Assembly: GCF_947179165.1 (NCBI RefSeq)
Contig: NC_077240.1
Coordinates: forward strand, 7,428,001-7,492,000
Source of the DNA: Solanum dulcamara
Taxonomy: Eukaryota > Streptophyta > Magnoliopsida > Solanales > Solanaceae
Reading direction: 5' to 3'
DNA: 64,000 nt
Below, one piece after another: positions 1-10,890 of this stretch. Made by a program: the position numbers and the translations under genes. The notes below the pieces were generated by a model that did not search any database, was not told the origin of the DNA, and saw only the letters and a program-made list of their open reading frames with translations. The first letter of the stretch is position 1; every line of letters begins with the position of its first letter.

Positions 1-581
1 AATATTAATTAATTCTTAATTGAACTTTGATATTTTTGGTTATATTTAATACTAAAAATTGTGTTTTTCTAAAAAAATGGTCTAACACGATAAATAATTT
101 AAACTTCTTTTAAAACCCTAGGTAATGTATGATTTTGTGCGTATAATTAAAAAAAAAACTAGTTTCAATTTTAAGGTGACCAAACTAACAAAAAATATAG
201 TATAAAATTGAACCATGCCTTAAATAAGAAATATTGAAAGGGCTTTGTGCCGTTTCTTTACCCAAAAAAAAACCTACACCTTATTTGCCGTTTCTTGTGT
301 TTACTCTTAACATTTTTTTTTAATGCTCCAACCTTCTCAGATTGAACAAGGCTAAAAGTTTGAGGTATGTGTTTTACTGATCTTAATCGTTGTAGGGAAA
401 AGAATTGAAGTTGGCTGGCTTGGCTAGTGCATAGATTCTCAACTTCCTGAAGAAAAAATATTCAAAACGAATTTTCTGAAAAAATAATTAAAGTACTTTA
501 TTAGTATATATAAAACTTGAAATCTGTTTGTATTATGTCTTGTTTTAGGGTCTCAAGAGTGGAAGGGAAGAAGACTATATA
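1..581 (+). promoter_or_regulatory. Upstream region and 5'-UTR intron of F-box gene 1
   Basis: No coding sequence is seen. The part from about 310 onward is closely repeated upstream of the second gene (about 3051-3300) and more weakly upstream of the broken third copy (about 5430-5490). Each copy has the segment CTAAAAGTTTGAG followed by GTATGT. In this copy a donor at 365 and an acceptor ending at 548 (TTGTTTTAG) define a likely 5'-UTR intron of 184 bp, leaving a short leader before the ATG. Conservation of both borders in the second copy supports a real UTR intron rather than chance. Confidence 0.6.
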
Positions 582-1670
582 ATGAGCATATTAAGTAGCA
601 GGAGTCCAATATTCTTTCCAGGGGAAATCATATTTGAGATGTTGAGCTACTTGCCAGTCAAGTCATTGTTAAGATTTAAATGTGTATGCAAGCATTGGAA
701 TGACATAACTCAAGATTTTCGCTTTATATGCCTTCATTATAAACGTAGCCCTTATTACATTGGCAAAATGGCACCACAGAGTAACACGACGACAGATGAA
801 TTTAAACTCTTATCTTCAAAAGGTTTAATATTGGAGTACGCTATTAGGCCTAGCCATTTGACCCCTTCTTCACCTAATCTGAGATACCGCATAAGGAACC
901 CTGAAGTGCATCATCAAATTCTTGAAATTCCGGATTCAGAAAAGCCTATCTTGAACATGCGCATGGTGTTTGATACAGATAACCAAATTTTGAAGTTACT
1001 CTCTGTTGTTTATGATGATGAATTAGTTGGAGACCAAGTGATTGGTTATGAGGTTCTTGATCTTCTGAATGAAGATAGTAGCTATTCTTGGCGACCCCTT
1101 AACTTGCCTCAGCAGAGCAGAGGAGAAACTAGAATATGCAAACTAGTTAAAAAACATACCAACCAAATTAAACTTGTCTTTGCATCTGGAACTGCTTACA
1201 GCATATGGAATGCCGAAGCATATTCCCATTTAGGAATTGATATTCTGGATATGGTGAATGATAGCTACATTGGTCATACTACTTTTCCTACGAGTGATTT
1301 CTACACCAAGAATGATGGTATACTTTGGAATGAAAAGCTGGCATTAGCTAAAATAGTAAAAGAGGAGCTTCATGTTTTGGTGTTAGACGTTTACAAGAAG
1401 CAGATCAAATGGGCTGATCATGGAAAACTAATCATTAAGCTACCATTCTTGAAAGAGCTCTCAGTTGTGCCACAGATAAAGCTTTTATACGTTTCTAAAA
1501 CTGATAAGTTGTACTTTATATGGCGGGACAAGGAATCAATCTGCAGTTTTGACATTACGACGGGGAAGTTAACAACTCTCGTGTCCAGCTACGTTGAATC
1601 TCAAGTTCAATATATCACTAGGCCTTGCCTCTTCACTATCAAAGGAATGCAGTCCTCATCTAGTCAATAA
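582..1670 (+). CDS. F-box protein with F-box-associated domain (copy 1)
   Basis: Single-exon gene of 362 residues. Residues about 10-50 form an F-box (PGEIIFEMLSYLPVKSLLRF, then CVCKHW), the segment that binds SKP1 in SCF ubiquitin ligases. Residues about 95-340 resemble the plant F-box-associated interaction domain, including a conserved W and the DGILWN region, and would choose the target protein. The start is the first ATG after a 5'-UTR intron that is conserved between copies. It is about 85% identical by eye to the copy at 3307-4380, so the two are tandem duplicates. The target is unknown. It is not an obvious S-locus SLF protein, because the N-terminus differs. Such genes duplicate and die often, so expression is not guaranteed, but the frame is intact and of normal length. 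Confidence 0.9.
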   Translation: MSILSSRSPIFFPGEIIFEMLSYLPVKSLLRFKCVCKHWNDITQDFRFICLHYKRSPYYIGKMAPQSNTTTDEFKLLSSKGLILEYAIRPSHLTPSSPNLRYRIRNPEVHHQILEIPDSEKPILNMRMVFDTDNQILKLLSVVYDDELVGDQVIGYEVLDLLNEDSSYSWRPLNLPQQSRGETRICKLVKKHTNQIKLVFASGTAYSIWNAEAYSHLGIDILDMVNDSYIGHTTFPTSDFYTKNDGILWNEKLALAKIVKEELHVLVLDVYKKQIKWADHGKLIIKLPFLKELSVVPQIKLLYVSKTDKLYFIWRDKESICSFDITTGKLTTLVSSYVESQVQYITRPCLFTIKGMQSSSSQ

Positions 1671-2548
1671 TGCTTGCAGCTTGCTCGTGGAGGAGTATTC
1701 GTTTACGTCTCAAATTAAATCAGGTCTCTTTAGGGAAATATGAGTGGGAGAATGAATGATTCATTGGGGCCCTGTTTAATTTCCCTTTCCTTCCAATTAG
1801 TTAATGTATTTCTTAATTTGTGTTTAGCTTTTCAACAGGTCAAGCTCGCATAATACTTTATTTTTCTATACCTTCATCTTGTCTATAGAAAACAAGCCAT
1901 ATATATAAACAATATTGTCCGCCCCTGTATCTCTCTGTCAGCTTGACAGGGAAGTTAACAAACAAGTGATCATCTATTGCTACAAGTATTGGCTTAGCGC
2001 GCCTACTGATGTAAGGGTACCAACTTAAAACTTGTCAATTCATGATTAATCTTCAAAATACAGATACTGTTGGGATGTGCCCACCTAGACACGTGTTACT
2101 TGGTTGTCGATCATAAATAAAAATGAGCAAGGGGTTTCACCATATTGCCTCTTGAGTGGGAGGAAGTATGAGTTCATGAACGAGTGTTAGATATAGAAGT
2201 TAGTTCCACTATATCAGCGTCCGAATATGAACGTACGTAAATAAGATTATTTTGCCGCATCGAAGATAAGAAAGGTCCCCTTATGTATGTACGAGACTAA
2301 TAAAGTTAGTCCAAGAGAGTCGGATTTGGGTTACTAGTTAATTAGTGGATATACTCTAAAAAGGAGAAGACTCAATATTGCATTGCTTTAGACATATATT
2401 TTTTGCAACACATTCCTGCGAGTGGCGATCTACAATTCTCAATCGGTTATCCACCAGTTTAATTAGGTCATCGGATCTTTGGTTTTTAGGCAAGTTTTTC
2501 TGTTTTAGAGCTTTTGAAGTTTAAATTGTTGATTTCGATCAAAATTAA
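1671..2548. other. Intergenic, unclassified
   Basis: No gene is seen. The first about 280 bases match the 3' flank of the second F-box copy (GAATGAATGATTCAT, and the phrase TTGTCCGCCCCTGTATCTCT occurs in both), so the duplication unit includes the 3' flank. From about 2068 to 2460 is a stretch of more balanced composition with no match elsewhere in the window. It could be a solo LTR or other repeat inserted after duplication, but I could not find matching ends. Confidence 0.4.
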
Positions 2549-2844
2549 GGACTCGTTTGCCACAAATATTATTTACCTTTTCTGGAATAATTTATTGCTT
2601 ATTTGAAAATTAGTGTATGATCATAAAAATTTCAAATTCAACTTGAGGTAATATTTTAAAATTGCAAAACAACTTATAACCTATCTTTCAAACTCAATTT
2701 TGACTTTTGAAATTGTATTTAATTAAGTACATTCAACCATTAACATTATTTCAAATATTCTTTACGAAGAGTATAATCAAACACAATTCTATCTCCAACT
2801 CTATAAAGTCCAAATAAAGTGAAAATTTGTTGCCAAACGCCTAC
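2549..2844. mobile_element. Tourist-like MITE (TAA target duplication), copy A
   Basis: A 296 bp AT-rich element bounded by imperfect inverted ends: GGACTCGTTTGCCACAAAT on the left and, reading inward from the right, GTAGGCGTTTGGCAACAAAT. It is flanked by TAA on both sides (2546-2548 and 2845-2847), the target duplication expected of PIF/Harbinger Tourist-type MITEs. No coding capacity. Its ends resemble those of the elements at 13681-14220 and 49653-50261. Confidence 0.65.
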
Positions 2845-3306
2845 TAAATATCGAAATTTAATAAAAGGGCTAAATTTATAATCTTCGGCAATACCTTAAA
2901 CAAGACTCCCAAATTCGAAGGATTCTGTATCTTCTGTCTAATCCTGTTGGAATTAGATTCCTAAACCCTCTGTTGTTGCTCCTTATTTAATTTGTGTCGA
3001 TTTGGAATTCCTAAATATATAGATTTATATTAAATCAGGTTCCTCTCTTAACATTTTTTTTTTGCTCCAATCTTCTCAGATTGAACAAGGCTAAAAGTTT
3101 GAGGTATGTCTTTTACTGATCTTAATCGTTAGTGAACAGAATTGAAGTTGGCTGGCTTGGTTAGTGCATAAATTCTCAACTTCTCAAAACAAAATTTCTG
3201 GATAATAATCTAAGTACTTTATTATATGTATATATACAACTTGAAATCTGTTTATGTTATGTCTTGTTTTAGGGGCTAAGAGTGTGGAAGAGAAGTTGAA
3301 TAAATA

Positions 3307-4380
3307 ATGAACACATTAAGTAGCAGCAGTCCAACATTCCTTCCAAGGGAAATCATATTTGAGATGTTGAGCTATTTGTCAGTCAAATCATTGCTAAGAT
3401 TTAAATGTGTGCGCAAACATTGGAATAGCATAACTCAAGATTTTCGCTTTATATGTCATCATTATAATCATGCCCGTTTCTTAATTAGCAAAAAGGCAAT
3501 AGATGAATTTAAACTCTTATCTTCAAAAGGTTTAATATTGGAGTACGCTATTAGGCCTAGCCATTTGATCCCTTCTTCACCTAATCTGAGATACCGCATA
3601 AGGAACCCTGCAGTGCATCATCAAATTCTAGAAATTCCGGATTCAGAGAAGCCTATCTTGAACATGTGCATGGTGTTTGATCCAGATAATCAAGTTTTGA
3701 AGTTACTCTCTGTTGTTTCTGATGATGAATTAATTGGAGATCACCAAGTGATAGGTTATGAGGTTCTTGATCTTCGGAATGAAGAAAGTATCTATTCTTG
3801 GCGATCCGTTAACTTGCCTCAGCAGAGCAGAGGAGGAACTAGAATGTGCAAACTAGTTAAAAAACATACCAACCAAATTAAAGTTGTCATTGCAGTGGGA
3901 ACTGCTTACATCATATGGGACGCCGAAGCATATTCCCATCTAGAAATTGATATTCTGGATATGGTGAATGATAGCTACATTGGTCATACTATTTTTCCTA
4001 CGGGTAATTTCTACACCAAGGATGACGGCATACTTTGGAATGGAAAACTGTCATTAGCTAAAATAGTAGAAGAGGAGCTTCATGTTTTAGTGTTAGACGT
4101 TTACAAGAAGCAGATCAAATGGGCTGATCATGGAAAACTAATCATTAAGCTACCATTCCTGAAAGAGCTCTCAGTTGTGCCACAGATAAAGCTTTTATAC
4201 GTTTATATCACTAATAAGTTGTACTTTTTATGGCGGGACAAGGAATCAATCTGCAGTTTTGACATTACGACGGGGAAGTTAACAACTCTAGTGTCCAGCT
4301 ACAAGGAATCTCAAATTCTATATATCACTAGGCCTTGCCTCTTCACTTTCAGAGGAATGCAGTCCTCATCTAGTCAATAA
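3307..4380 (+). CDS. F-box protein with F-box-associated domain (copy 2)
   Basis: Single-exon gene of 357 residues, paralogue of 582-1670. F-box at residues about 10-50 (PREIIFEMLSYLSVKSLLRF), then an F-box-associated domain to about residue 340. Compared with copy 1 it lacks a few residues after the F-box (the KMAPQSNTTT segment) and gains one His in DDELIGDHQV. Both are in-frame changes, which suggests the frame has been kept by selection or the duplication is recent. A 5'-UTR intron is likely: donor at 3104, acceptor ending at 3272, then a short leader to the ATG. Predicted role is substrate recognition in an SCF complex; target unknown. Confidence 0.9.
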   Translation: MNTLSSSSPTFLPREIIFEMLSYLSVKSLLRFKCVRKHWNSITQDFRFICHHYNHARFLISKKAIDEFKLLSSKGLILEYAIRPSHLIPSSPNLRYRIRNPAVHHQILEIPDSEKPILNMCMVFDPDNQVLKLLSVVSDDELIGDHQVIGYEVLDLRNEESIYSWRSVNLPQQSRGGTRMCKLVKKHTNQIKVVIAVGTAYIIWDAEAYSHLEIDILDMVNDSYIGHTIFPTGNFYTKDDGILWNGKLSLAKIVEEELHVLVLDVYKKQIKWADHGKLIIKLPFLKELSVVPQIKLLYVYITNKLYFLWRDKESICSFDITTGKLTTLVSSYKESQILYITRPCLFTFRGMQSSSSQ

Positions 4381-5518
4381 TGCTTGCAGCTTGTTCATGG
4401 AGGAGAATGAATGATTCATGGCAGCCCTGTTAAATTTCCTTTTCCTTCCAATTCTATTTCATTACACTTGGGTAATTTATGTATTACTTTAGGACGTAAT
4501 GTAAACTTTATTCTTATATATACTTTTGTTTGTGCCAGTCATAGTTCAACATTGAGATCAATGGTTCCATTTCTCTCTATTTAAAACAATCCATATATAA
4601 CCAACGAACCCTTGTTGATATGGAACACATGGTTCAATATTGTCCGCCCCTGTATCTCTCTGTTAGCTTTCACCATTTTTTAGAGATGAGGATTGAGGAA
4701 GTTAACTTGAAATTTGAAAAATTAATTAACTAGACTAATCTGTTTACTGAATAATTAAATTCTCCGAGTTCCCATTTTTTTTCTTATTTCAGTACACTGA
4801 ATACTCAATTAACAAGTCAACCAAGTAAGTGCAGCAAGACAATATATGTCCTAAGTTGTCAAACAAAAAGCTAAGTTCAGGCGGGCCAAACTTCAGAAAC
4901 AATTTGTCAAATTCACATCAAATTTGTAATTTTGTGTATAAATGAAATCAATTTTAAAGTGGTTAAACATAATTATTTTTATGAAAAGTGCCTTAAGCCC
5001 CATTTTTTTTTACTAATATAGATTATAGTTTTTTTTATATAGAAAAAGTATTTAGTACTATTCGTATAAAAAGCAACTTTTCATATAAAAGGAAAAAATT
5101 ATTAGAAGAAGTTTGACATATTTGGAGTTCTATTAGTAAACTTTTTCGTATAAAAGGAAAGAATTATTAGAAGAAGTTTGACATATTTGGAGTTCTATTA
5201 GTAAACTTTTTCTTATAAAAAGAAAGAAATATTAGTAGTTTGACATATCTGAGTTATATGTAAGTTCATATTAAACATAGAACTCCAGATTGGGCTTTTT
5301 TTAGACCAGTGCAGTCCAAATTGAAGGGTTTTTTTGGCGTTTGTTTACCAAAAAAGTCGTCGTAATTGATATTCTTAGTGTTTGTGTTTATGATTTTGGA
5401 TTCCTAAATATGTTCCGTTTCTAGTGTCTACTCTAACATCGATTCAACCTTCTCAAGCCTAAAAGTTTGAGGTATGTCTTTTACCCATCTTTCTTCCAAT
5501 TTTTTTTATAATTTCTTC
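4381..5518. other. Intergenic between F-box copies 2 and 3
   Basis: No gene. The first about 300 bases are the 3' flank shared with copy 1. From about 4860 the sequence resembles the upstream flank of copy 1 (GTGTATAAATGAAATCAATT..., then CCTTAAGCCCC), marking the start of the third duplication unit. It also holds the 65 bp tandem repeat listed separately and the third copy of the UTR-intron donor at 5472 (GTATGT after AAAAGTTTGAG). Confidence 0.45.
5079..5250. repeat. 65 bp tandem repeat, about 2.6 copies
   Basis: The unit runs TTCGTATAAAAGGAAAGAAT then TATTAGAAGAAGTTTGACAT and AGTTCTATTAGTAAAC. The segment ATTAGAAGAAGTTTGACA occurs at 5101 and 5166, a period of 65. The third, partial copy has decayed. 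It sits in the upstream flank of the broken F-box copy and is absent from the flanks of copies 1 and 2. Confidence 0.8.
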
Positions 5519-5646
5519 TTGAGCCGAGCTTATTTCGGAAACAACCTCTCTACCTCCTCCTCAAAGTAGTGGTAAGGTGTGTGTACACTCTATCATCCTC
5601 CTACCCCATTTAGTAGGATTCCACTGGATATGTTATTGTTGTTCCT
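5519..5646 (+). mobile_element. TS-like SINE fragment
   Basis: Contains the body of a Solanaceae TS-type tRNA-derived SINE: GAGCCGAGC, TTTCGGAAACAACCTCTCTA, GGTAAGGTGTGTGTACACTC, CCATTTAGTAGGATTCCACT, and a TTATTGTTGTT tail. The pol III promoter head is not clear, so the copy may be 5'-truncated. It lies within the predicted 5'-UTR intron of the broken third F-box copy. A similar element in reverse orientation is at 45421-45545. Confidence 0.8.
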
Positions 5647-6069
5647 CTTCATGTTAATCGTTAGGGAACATATGATGTAATAAGTAATTATGAAATCAAC
5701 TTTATCCAATTAATGGAGCAAAATTGGTATATGGTTGATTTTAAACATTAAAAAGAGAGAATTGTTTGGGTTTGAAACATTGAAATAGTTATATTGTTGA
5801 ATTATGATGCCATTGAAGTCTTGGACTTGGGAGTTTAGGTGTCCTTATACTACTGCAATTGAAGGCAAAATAACACAAGGGCGACATAGAAAAGAACATA
5901 AACATGGACGGAAAAGTTAACGTCAGGACTAAAATGGCACATTTATTTTAATTGGAGCTAGGTTTCAATAACACAAGGGAAATCATAATCTAAAGTTGTT
6001 TATCGGTATAAAACTTGAAATCTGTTTGTGTTATGTCTTGTTAGTGGAGAGAAAAAAGACTATACAATA

Positions 6070-6595
6070 ATGACCATATTAAATATCAACAGTCCAATAT
6101 TCCTTCCGAGGGAAATTGTTACAAGAACATAAACGTTATGGTTGCAATGTGGTGAATGATAGCTACATTGGTCATACTACTTTTCTTTCCTATGAGTAAT
6201 TTCTACAATTTCCTATGAGTAATTTCTACAAGAAGAATGATTGCACACTTTGGAATGGAAAGTTGTCATTCGTTAAAATAGTAAAAGAGGAGCTTCATGT
6301 CTTGATGTTAGATTCGATTACAAGAAGCAGATGAAATGGACTGATTGAAAACTAATCGTTAAGCTACTATTCATGAGAGAGCTCTCGGCTATAATAGTTG
6401 ACCACTCTAAGTTGTGGTTTTGGTTTAAGGACAAGGATTCACTCAACTGCTTTTATGACATTACGATGGGAAGGTAAAATACTCTCTAGTTAATTCCAGC
6501 CACAACTCCAACTATAATAAACTTTCCAACTATGTCTTCAGGCGGGCTTGCCTGGTGACTTTCAAAGGAATGAATGCAGTCGTCGTCTAGTCAGT
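6070..6595 (+). pseudogene. Broken third copy of the F-box gene
   Basis: The ATG at 6070 opens a reading frame matching the first 17 residues of the neighbours (SPIFLPREI) and then stops at 6130-6132. The sequence jumps directly to the region equivalent to residues about 225 onward (VNDSYIGHT), so roughly 600 bp, including most of the F-box, is missing. Downstream segments align with the C-terminal half with several indels, ending near 6595 (the AVVV-SVI remnant of the shared tail). The 5'-UTR intron acceptor is shortened to TTGTTAG at 6044. It cannot make a working protein. Confidence 0.9.
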
Positions 6596-8358
6596 AATTA
6601 CAATGTTTAATTCCCCTTTCATTTCAAAATTATTTCTTATGTCGAGCTAAACTTTTCATCAATTCAATATATGTGATGTTGATTGTTTTATGAGATTATT
6701 GACATATTTTTTTAGATAATTAAAGTTTGCACGTTGTAACTTTGAGGTTGTGAGTTCGAGTACTAAGAAATAAAAAAAGGGGAGCTCCTGGGTAGCTGTG
6801 TGAAAGTGGAGAGATTCTTTTCCCATTTATGCTTTAAAATCCTGCTTTAAATTCTTCAATGGGAAATGTGATGGTTGTTGAAGCTGTGGCCAAATTATAA
6901 GATGGATTCAAAATTATTAAGGGCTGTAAATGTTGATGACTCCCAAGAATTTTCTCTGATGGAGGATTTATTATAAAAATCATATCTAGGTGCTTCATCC
7001 ATACTCCTCCATTATATAAAATAGTACAATATTAAAGGGAAAATATGGAAAGCAATAGTATATGAGGTTTTTTATTATTCTTTAGAGAAGACATAATATG
7101 AACTGAGGTTGTCTCAGTAACAATAGTGAAACATTATAGTAGATGATTGCAGAAAGAGAGAGCTTGCACAAACATTAACAAGACATTTACAAGGTGGGAA
7201 ATCAACAAAGTTCATAATCAACTTACTGATCTATTAAAATTTCCCAAGAAAAGACAACTAGTTATTCTTCATTTGGACCTTTTTCAAAATCTTTTAATAT
7301 TTTTCAAATTCCTTTTTTTAAAAACTAATTAAACTTTTTCCAAATGGACATGCATGTAAATTAATTTTAATGTGTGACAAATATTTTACTTTTGTTCAGG
7401 TAAATACCATTTTAGATGGAAAAAAATGCTACAGCTGAAAATAAACAATAATGTGTAATTATATAAAATGAATAGATGACAGATGCTTGATCTAGACACT
7501 TTTTGTGTGTAGCAGTTTGATCAAAATAACTGATATTACACTACAATTTCAAATTAGTTGAACTCGACTACATATTTTTCATGCTGTTTCATTTCAAACC
7601 ATCTCATTTCCTTATAAAAATTTGATCAGATTTCAAATTAAAATTGGACAATGATTAATTTAAAATTTAAAATTAAGATTTAAATATGTAATGTAAAAAT
7701 TGTAAATTTTCATTTGGTTTATATTGCGAGAAGTAAAAATGAAAACATGGCTTTGACACCACAACAAAAAGAAAAAGTGTCTAATTACTTGCAGCATGGT
7801 GTGAATTTATTTTTTTATGTTGGTCTAAAGAGAGTTCCCAAGTACAAAAGTTCCATGTGAAAGCATTGACCCAAACGCTAAACTAAATTATTAAAGTAAC
7901 AATTTTAAAAGAAAAAGAAAACAATAATCAGTAATCACAGCTGATTGTTTGAAATTGAAAAGGACACGATAATCTGTCTTAGCTTTTTTCTTTCTTTCCC
8001 ATTTATATCAAGGAGTTAGTAGCCCCACTGATAATAGCAACGTTAGACTCATAGAAAAAGTCGGATTCAAATCATGGACAGCTTTGGTAGAACCCAATAT
8101 TTTTAAATCGAGTTTAACTGATATATTTATGATATATTTTATCTGTCTCATTTTATCGTAACATTCTTTTTTTTTTAGTCCGTTTCAAAATCGGATTCAA
8201 TCGTGGAGTAGTGTTTAAACATAAAATGTCCCTATGCAACGACAATTTTATAGTGTGGAAACATGAAGCCACAATTAGCACACTGAATTGGTACATCATG
8301 AATATGTTTGCATTGATGATTAGATAAAGCAAAAAGATTTAAAAGAATATTAGACAGA
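6596..8358. other. Intergenic, no gene recognised
   Basis: AT-rich, with only short chance reading frames. At 6715-6800 the phrase GAGGTTGTGAGTTCGAGTAC resembles a pol III B box and may be a SINE remnant. From about 8000 to 8350 the sequence borders the copia element and shows nothing recognisable. Confidence 0.4.
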
Positions 8359-8561
8359 TGTTATGCAAGTGGATGTGTGGATGTCAACTTCGACCTTTTC
8401 ACTCCAGTTCAATTTATCTTTTATTAGTCCCCAACCAACTTGTTATTTCATCATTTGCAGCCACTGCTATTATGCAAATAGAGGACAAGAAATCTCTGAT
8501 CTGCTCCTTATTTTCTTTTACTATCTGTTTCTTATTTTACTAAATTAGTTTATTTATAACA
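8359..8561 (+). repeat. 5' LTR of the copia element
   Basis: Starts TGTTATGCAAG and ends TTTATAACA, so it has the usual TG..CA ends. It is 203 bp, short for a copia LTR. It matches the 3' LTR over TTATGCAAG, GTGTGGATGTCAACTTC, CACTCCA and AAATCTCT, then diverges; the TATA-containing stretch kept in the 3' copy (AAATAGAAACTTCCCC) seems lost here. Confidence 0.75.
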
Positions 8562-8662
8562 CGTTATCAGCATGAGCTTCCATCGCTTTGAGCTATATTT
8601 TTAAGAAGGTAACAAAAGGGGTAAGGATTTTATTTTCTTAAAAAGGATTTTATTTTCTAAAA

Positions 8663-9124
8663 ATGCCTAATATTTTTAAACTTGAATTTGTTGCTCTTGA
8701 CATATCTGGAAAATGCTACTCATCATGGGCACTAGATGCCGAAATACATCTAGAATCGATGGGTCTGACAGACACCATCAAAGATAACAATACGGCATCT
8801 AGTCAAGACTGTGCCAAAGCCATTATATTTCTCCGCCGCCATCTTGACGAGAGATTAAAATTACAATACCTCACATTAAAAGACTCTCTTAAACTGTGGA
8901 AGAATCTCAATGATAGATATGACCACCTGAAGTTGGTCATCCTTCCACATGCAAGTCATGATTGGCTAAATTTGAGATTAATGGATTTTAAAAATATAAC
9001 TGAATATAATTCTGCCTTGTTTAGAATTATAGCTCAGTTAAATTTATGCGGAGAAAAAATCACTAAGCAAGATAAACTTGAAAAAATATACTCCACATTT
9101 CCACCCGCGAATATGCTCATGTAG
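8663..9124 (+). pseudogene. copia gag, N-terminal part
   Basis: A frame of 153 codons resembling copia Gag (UBN2-type) proteins: a W near residue 22 (YSSWALDAEIHL), DCAKAIIFLRRHLDE and LWKNLNDRYDH. It ends at a stop near 9124. The zinc knuckle is found 300 bp later in another frame (CHKCRGMGHW at about 9437-9466), followed by a stop where the last Cys should be. Gag would form the particle that packages the element RNA. Confidence 0.85.
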
Positions 9125-9749
9125 CAGCAATATCGCGAAAAAGGTTTTAAGAAATATTCTGAATACTTTATCACCTTCTGATTGCTGAACGTCATAATGA
9201 ATTATTAATGAAAAATCATGATAGTTGACATGTTGGTTCTTTGCCACTCCATGAAGTAAATCAGATAAATTATAACCAATGAAAAAGAGGTCATGGCCCC
9301 AGTCATGATCGTGATCGTGATCATGGTCGAAAAAGAAATTATAATCAAGATACTCGGCTGACACCGAGAAATGATCAGGACTACAAAAAGAAAATGAAAA
9401 GCCAAAAGCTTTACCAAAGAAAAATTCAGAAAGTATATGTCATAAATGTAGAGGTATGGGGCACTGGTCACACACATGACGGTCATCAAAACGTCTCGTT
9501 CAACTATATCAGGCATCCTTGAAGAGGAAAGAAAATAATTCAAAGACAAACTTTATCTCTAAAGATAATATTGAGCTTATGCATATGAATGTAACTGATT
9601 TTTTTTAATTTTCCAGAAGAAAATATGAATATTGATAAACTTAATAATATTTAAATAATTCCCTTTTTATTTGTATTTCTAGTCTACGTAAATAAATAAA
9701 AGTTGAATAATGAGTCATGTATTAATTATAATATTTACCTTATTTCTTT

Positions 9750-9986
9750 TTGAAGAAAAATATGGATATGCCTAAAATTTTATTTGGATCAATGATCAAT
9801 CATGAGGATATTTGTGTAATTGATAGTGGAATAACTCATGTCATTTTTAAAGATGAGAAATATTTTTCCAACTTGCTTAGAAGAAAAGCAAATGTTACTA
9901 CAATTTCTGGTAATTCGAAAATGATTGAAGTCTCTGGAAGAGCTCTATATTTCTGCCTAAGGGGACAAAATTGTTATAGAAGATGA
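9750..9986 (+). pseudogene. copia protease remnant
   Basis: A 78-codon frame carrying the aspartic protease active-site region, VIDSGITHVIF, with the catalytic Asp in D-S-G, and a following KANVTTISGNSKMIEVSGR stretch typical of copia protease. Frameshifts cut it from gag upstream and integrase downstream. Confidence 0.8.
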
Positions 9987-10419
9987 ACTATTCTGTTCTA
10001 AATTCCCAAAAAACTTATTAAGTTTTAAAGATATCCACAGAAATGGATATCATATTGAGACATTATATGAAATGAATACTGAATACCTTGGTATAACCAA
10101 AAGTGTCTCAGGTGAGAAATATATTTTGAAAAAATTACCAACTTTATCGTCTGACCTATATTATGCAAAAATTAGTGCAATTGAAGCACATATGATCGTA
10201 AATTTGTGCTATGACATGATCGAATAAGTCATCCTGGATCAATAATGATGAGATGAATCTTTGAAAATTCAACTGGACATCCATTAAAGAATCAAAAGAT
10301 TCTTATGAATGATGAATTTTCATGTGCTGCTTGTTATCAAGGCAAATTAATTGCCAGACCATCGATCCTGAAGGTTGGCATCGAATCTCCTAGCTTTTTA
10401 GAGCGATACATGTAGATAT

Positions 10420-10890
10420 ATGTGGACATATATTCATCCACCAAATGGATTGTTTCGATATTTTATGGTTCTAATAGATGCATCATCTAGATGGTCTCAT
10501 TCGTGCCTCTTATCATCTCGCAACCTGGTATTTGCGAAGTTGTTGGCACAAATAATAAGATTAAGGGCGCAATTCCTAGATTATCCAATTAAGGCTATTC
10601 ACTTTGATAATGTTGGAGAATTTACATCTCAAGCTTTTGATGATTATTGCTTATCAATTGGGATAAAAATTGAGCATCGTGTTGCTCATGTTCATACTCA
10701 AAATGTCCTTGCAGAGTCACTTATTAAGCGCCTACAATTGATAGCCAGACCTCTACTAATGAAAATAAAATTGTCAATTACTATTTGGGGTCATGCTATC
10801 TTACATGTAGTAGCCCTTGTACGTGTCAGACCGATATATTATAATAAATACTCTCCGTCACAATTAGTTTTGGTCATGAGCCAAATATAG
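10420..10890 (+). pseudogene. copia integrase core remnant
   Basis: A 156-codon frame with the integrase catalytic core: FMVLIDASSRW (first Asp), IHFDNVGEFTS (second Asp) and ENVLAESLIKRLQ-like HTQNVLAESLIKRL (third acid, Glu). An HHCC zinc-finger remnant lies just upstream around 10190-10350 in broken frames. The acids of the catalytic triad are still visible but the gene is interrupted on both sides. Confidence 0.85.

Noticed and set aside
6891..6980. Short frame MDSKLLRAVNVDDSQEFSLM, faintly like the N-terminus of a GATA factor
   Set aside because: Only about 25 codons before a stop, no zinc finger nearby; similarity could be chance.
9044..9364. Minus-strand frame with a HDHDHDHD run
   Set aside because: It is the reverse of the copia gag region; the His-Asp run comes from a GATCGT/CATGATCGTG repeat in the linker before the zinc knuckle. 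No metal-binding family fits.
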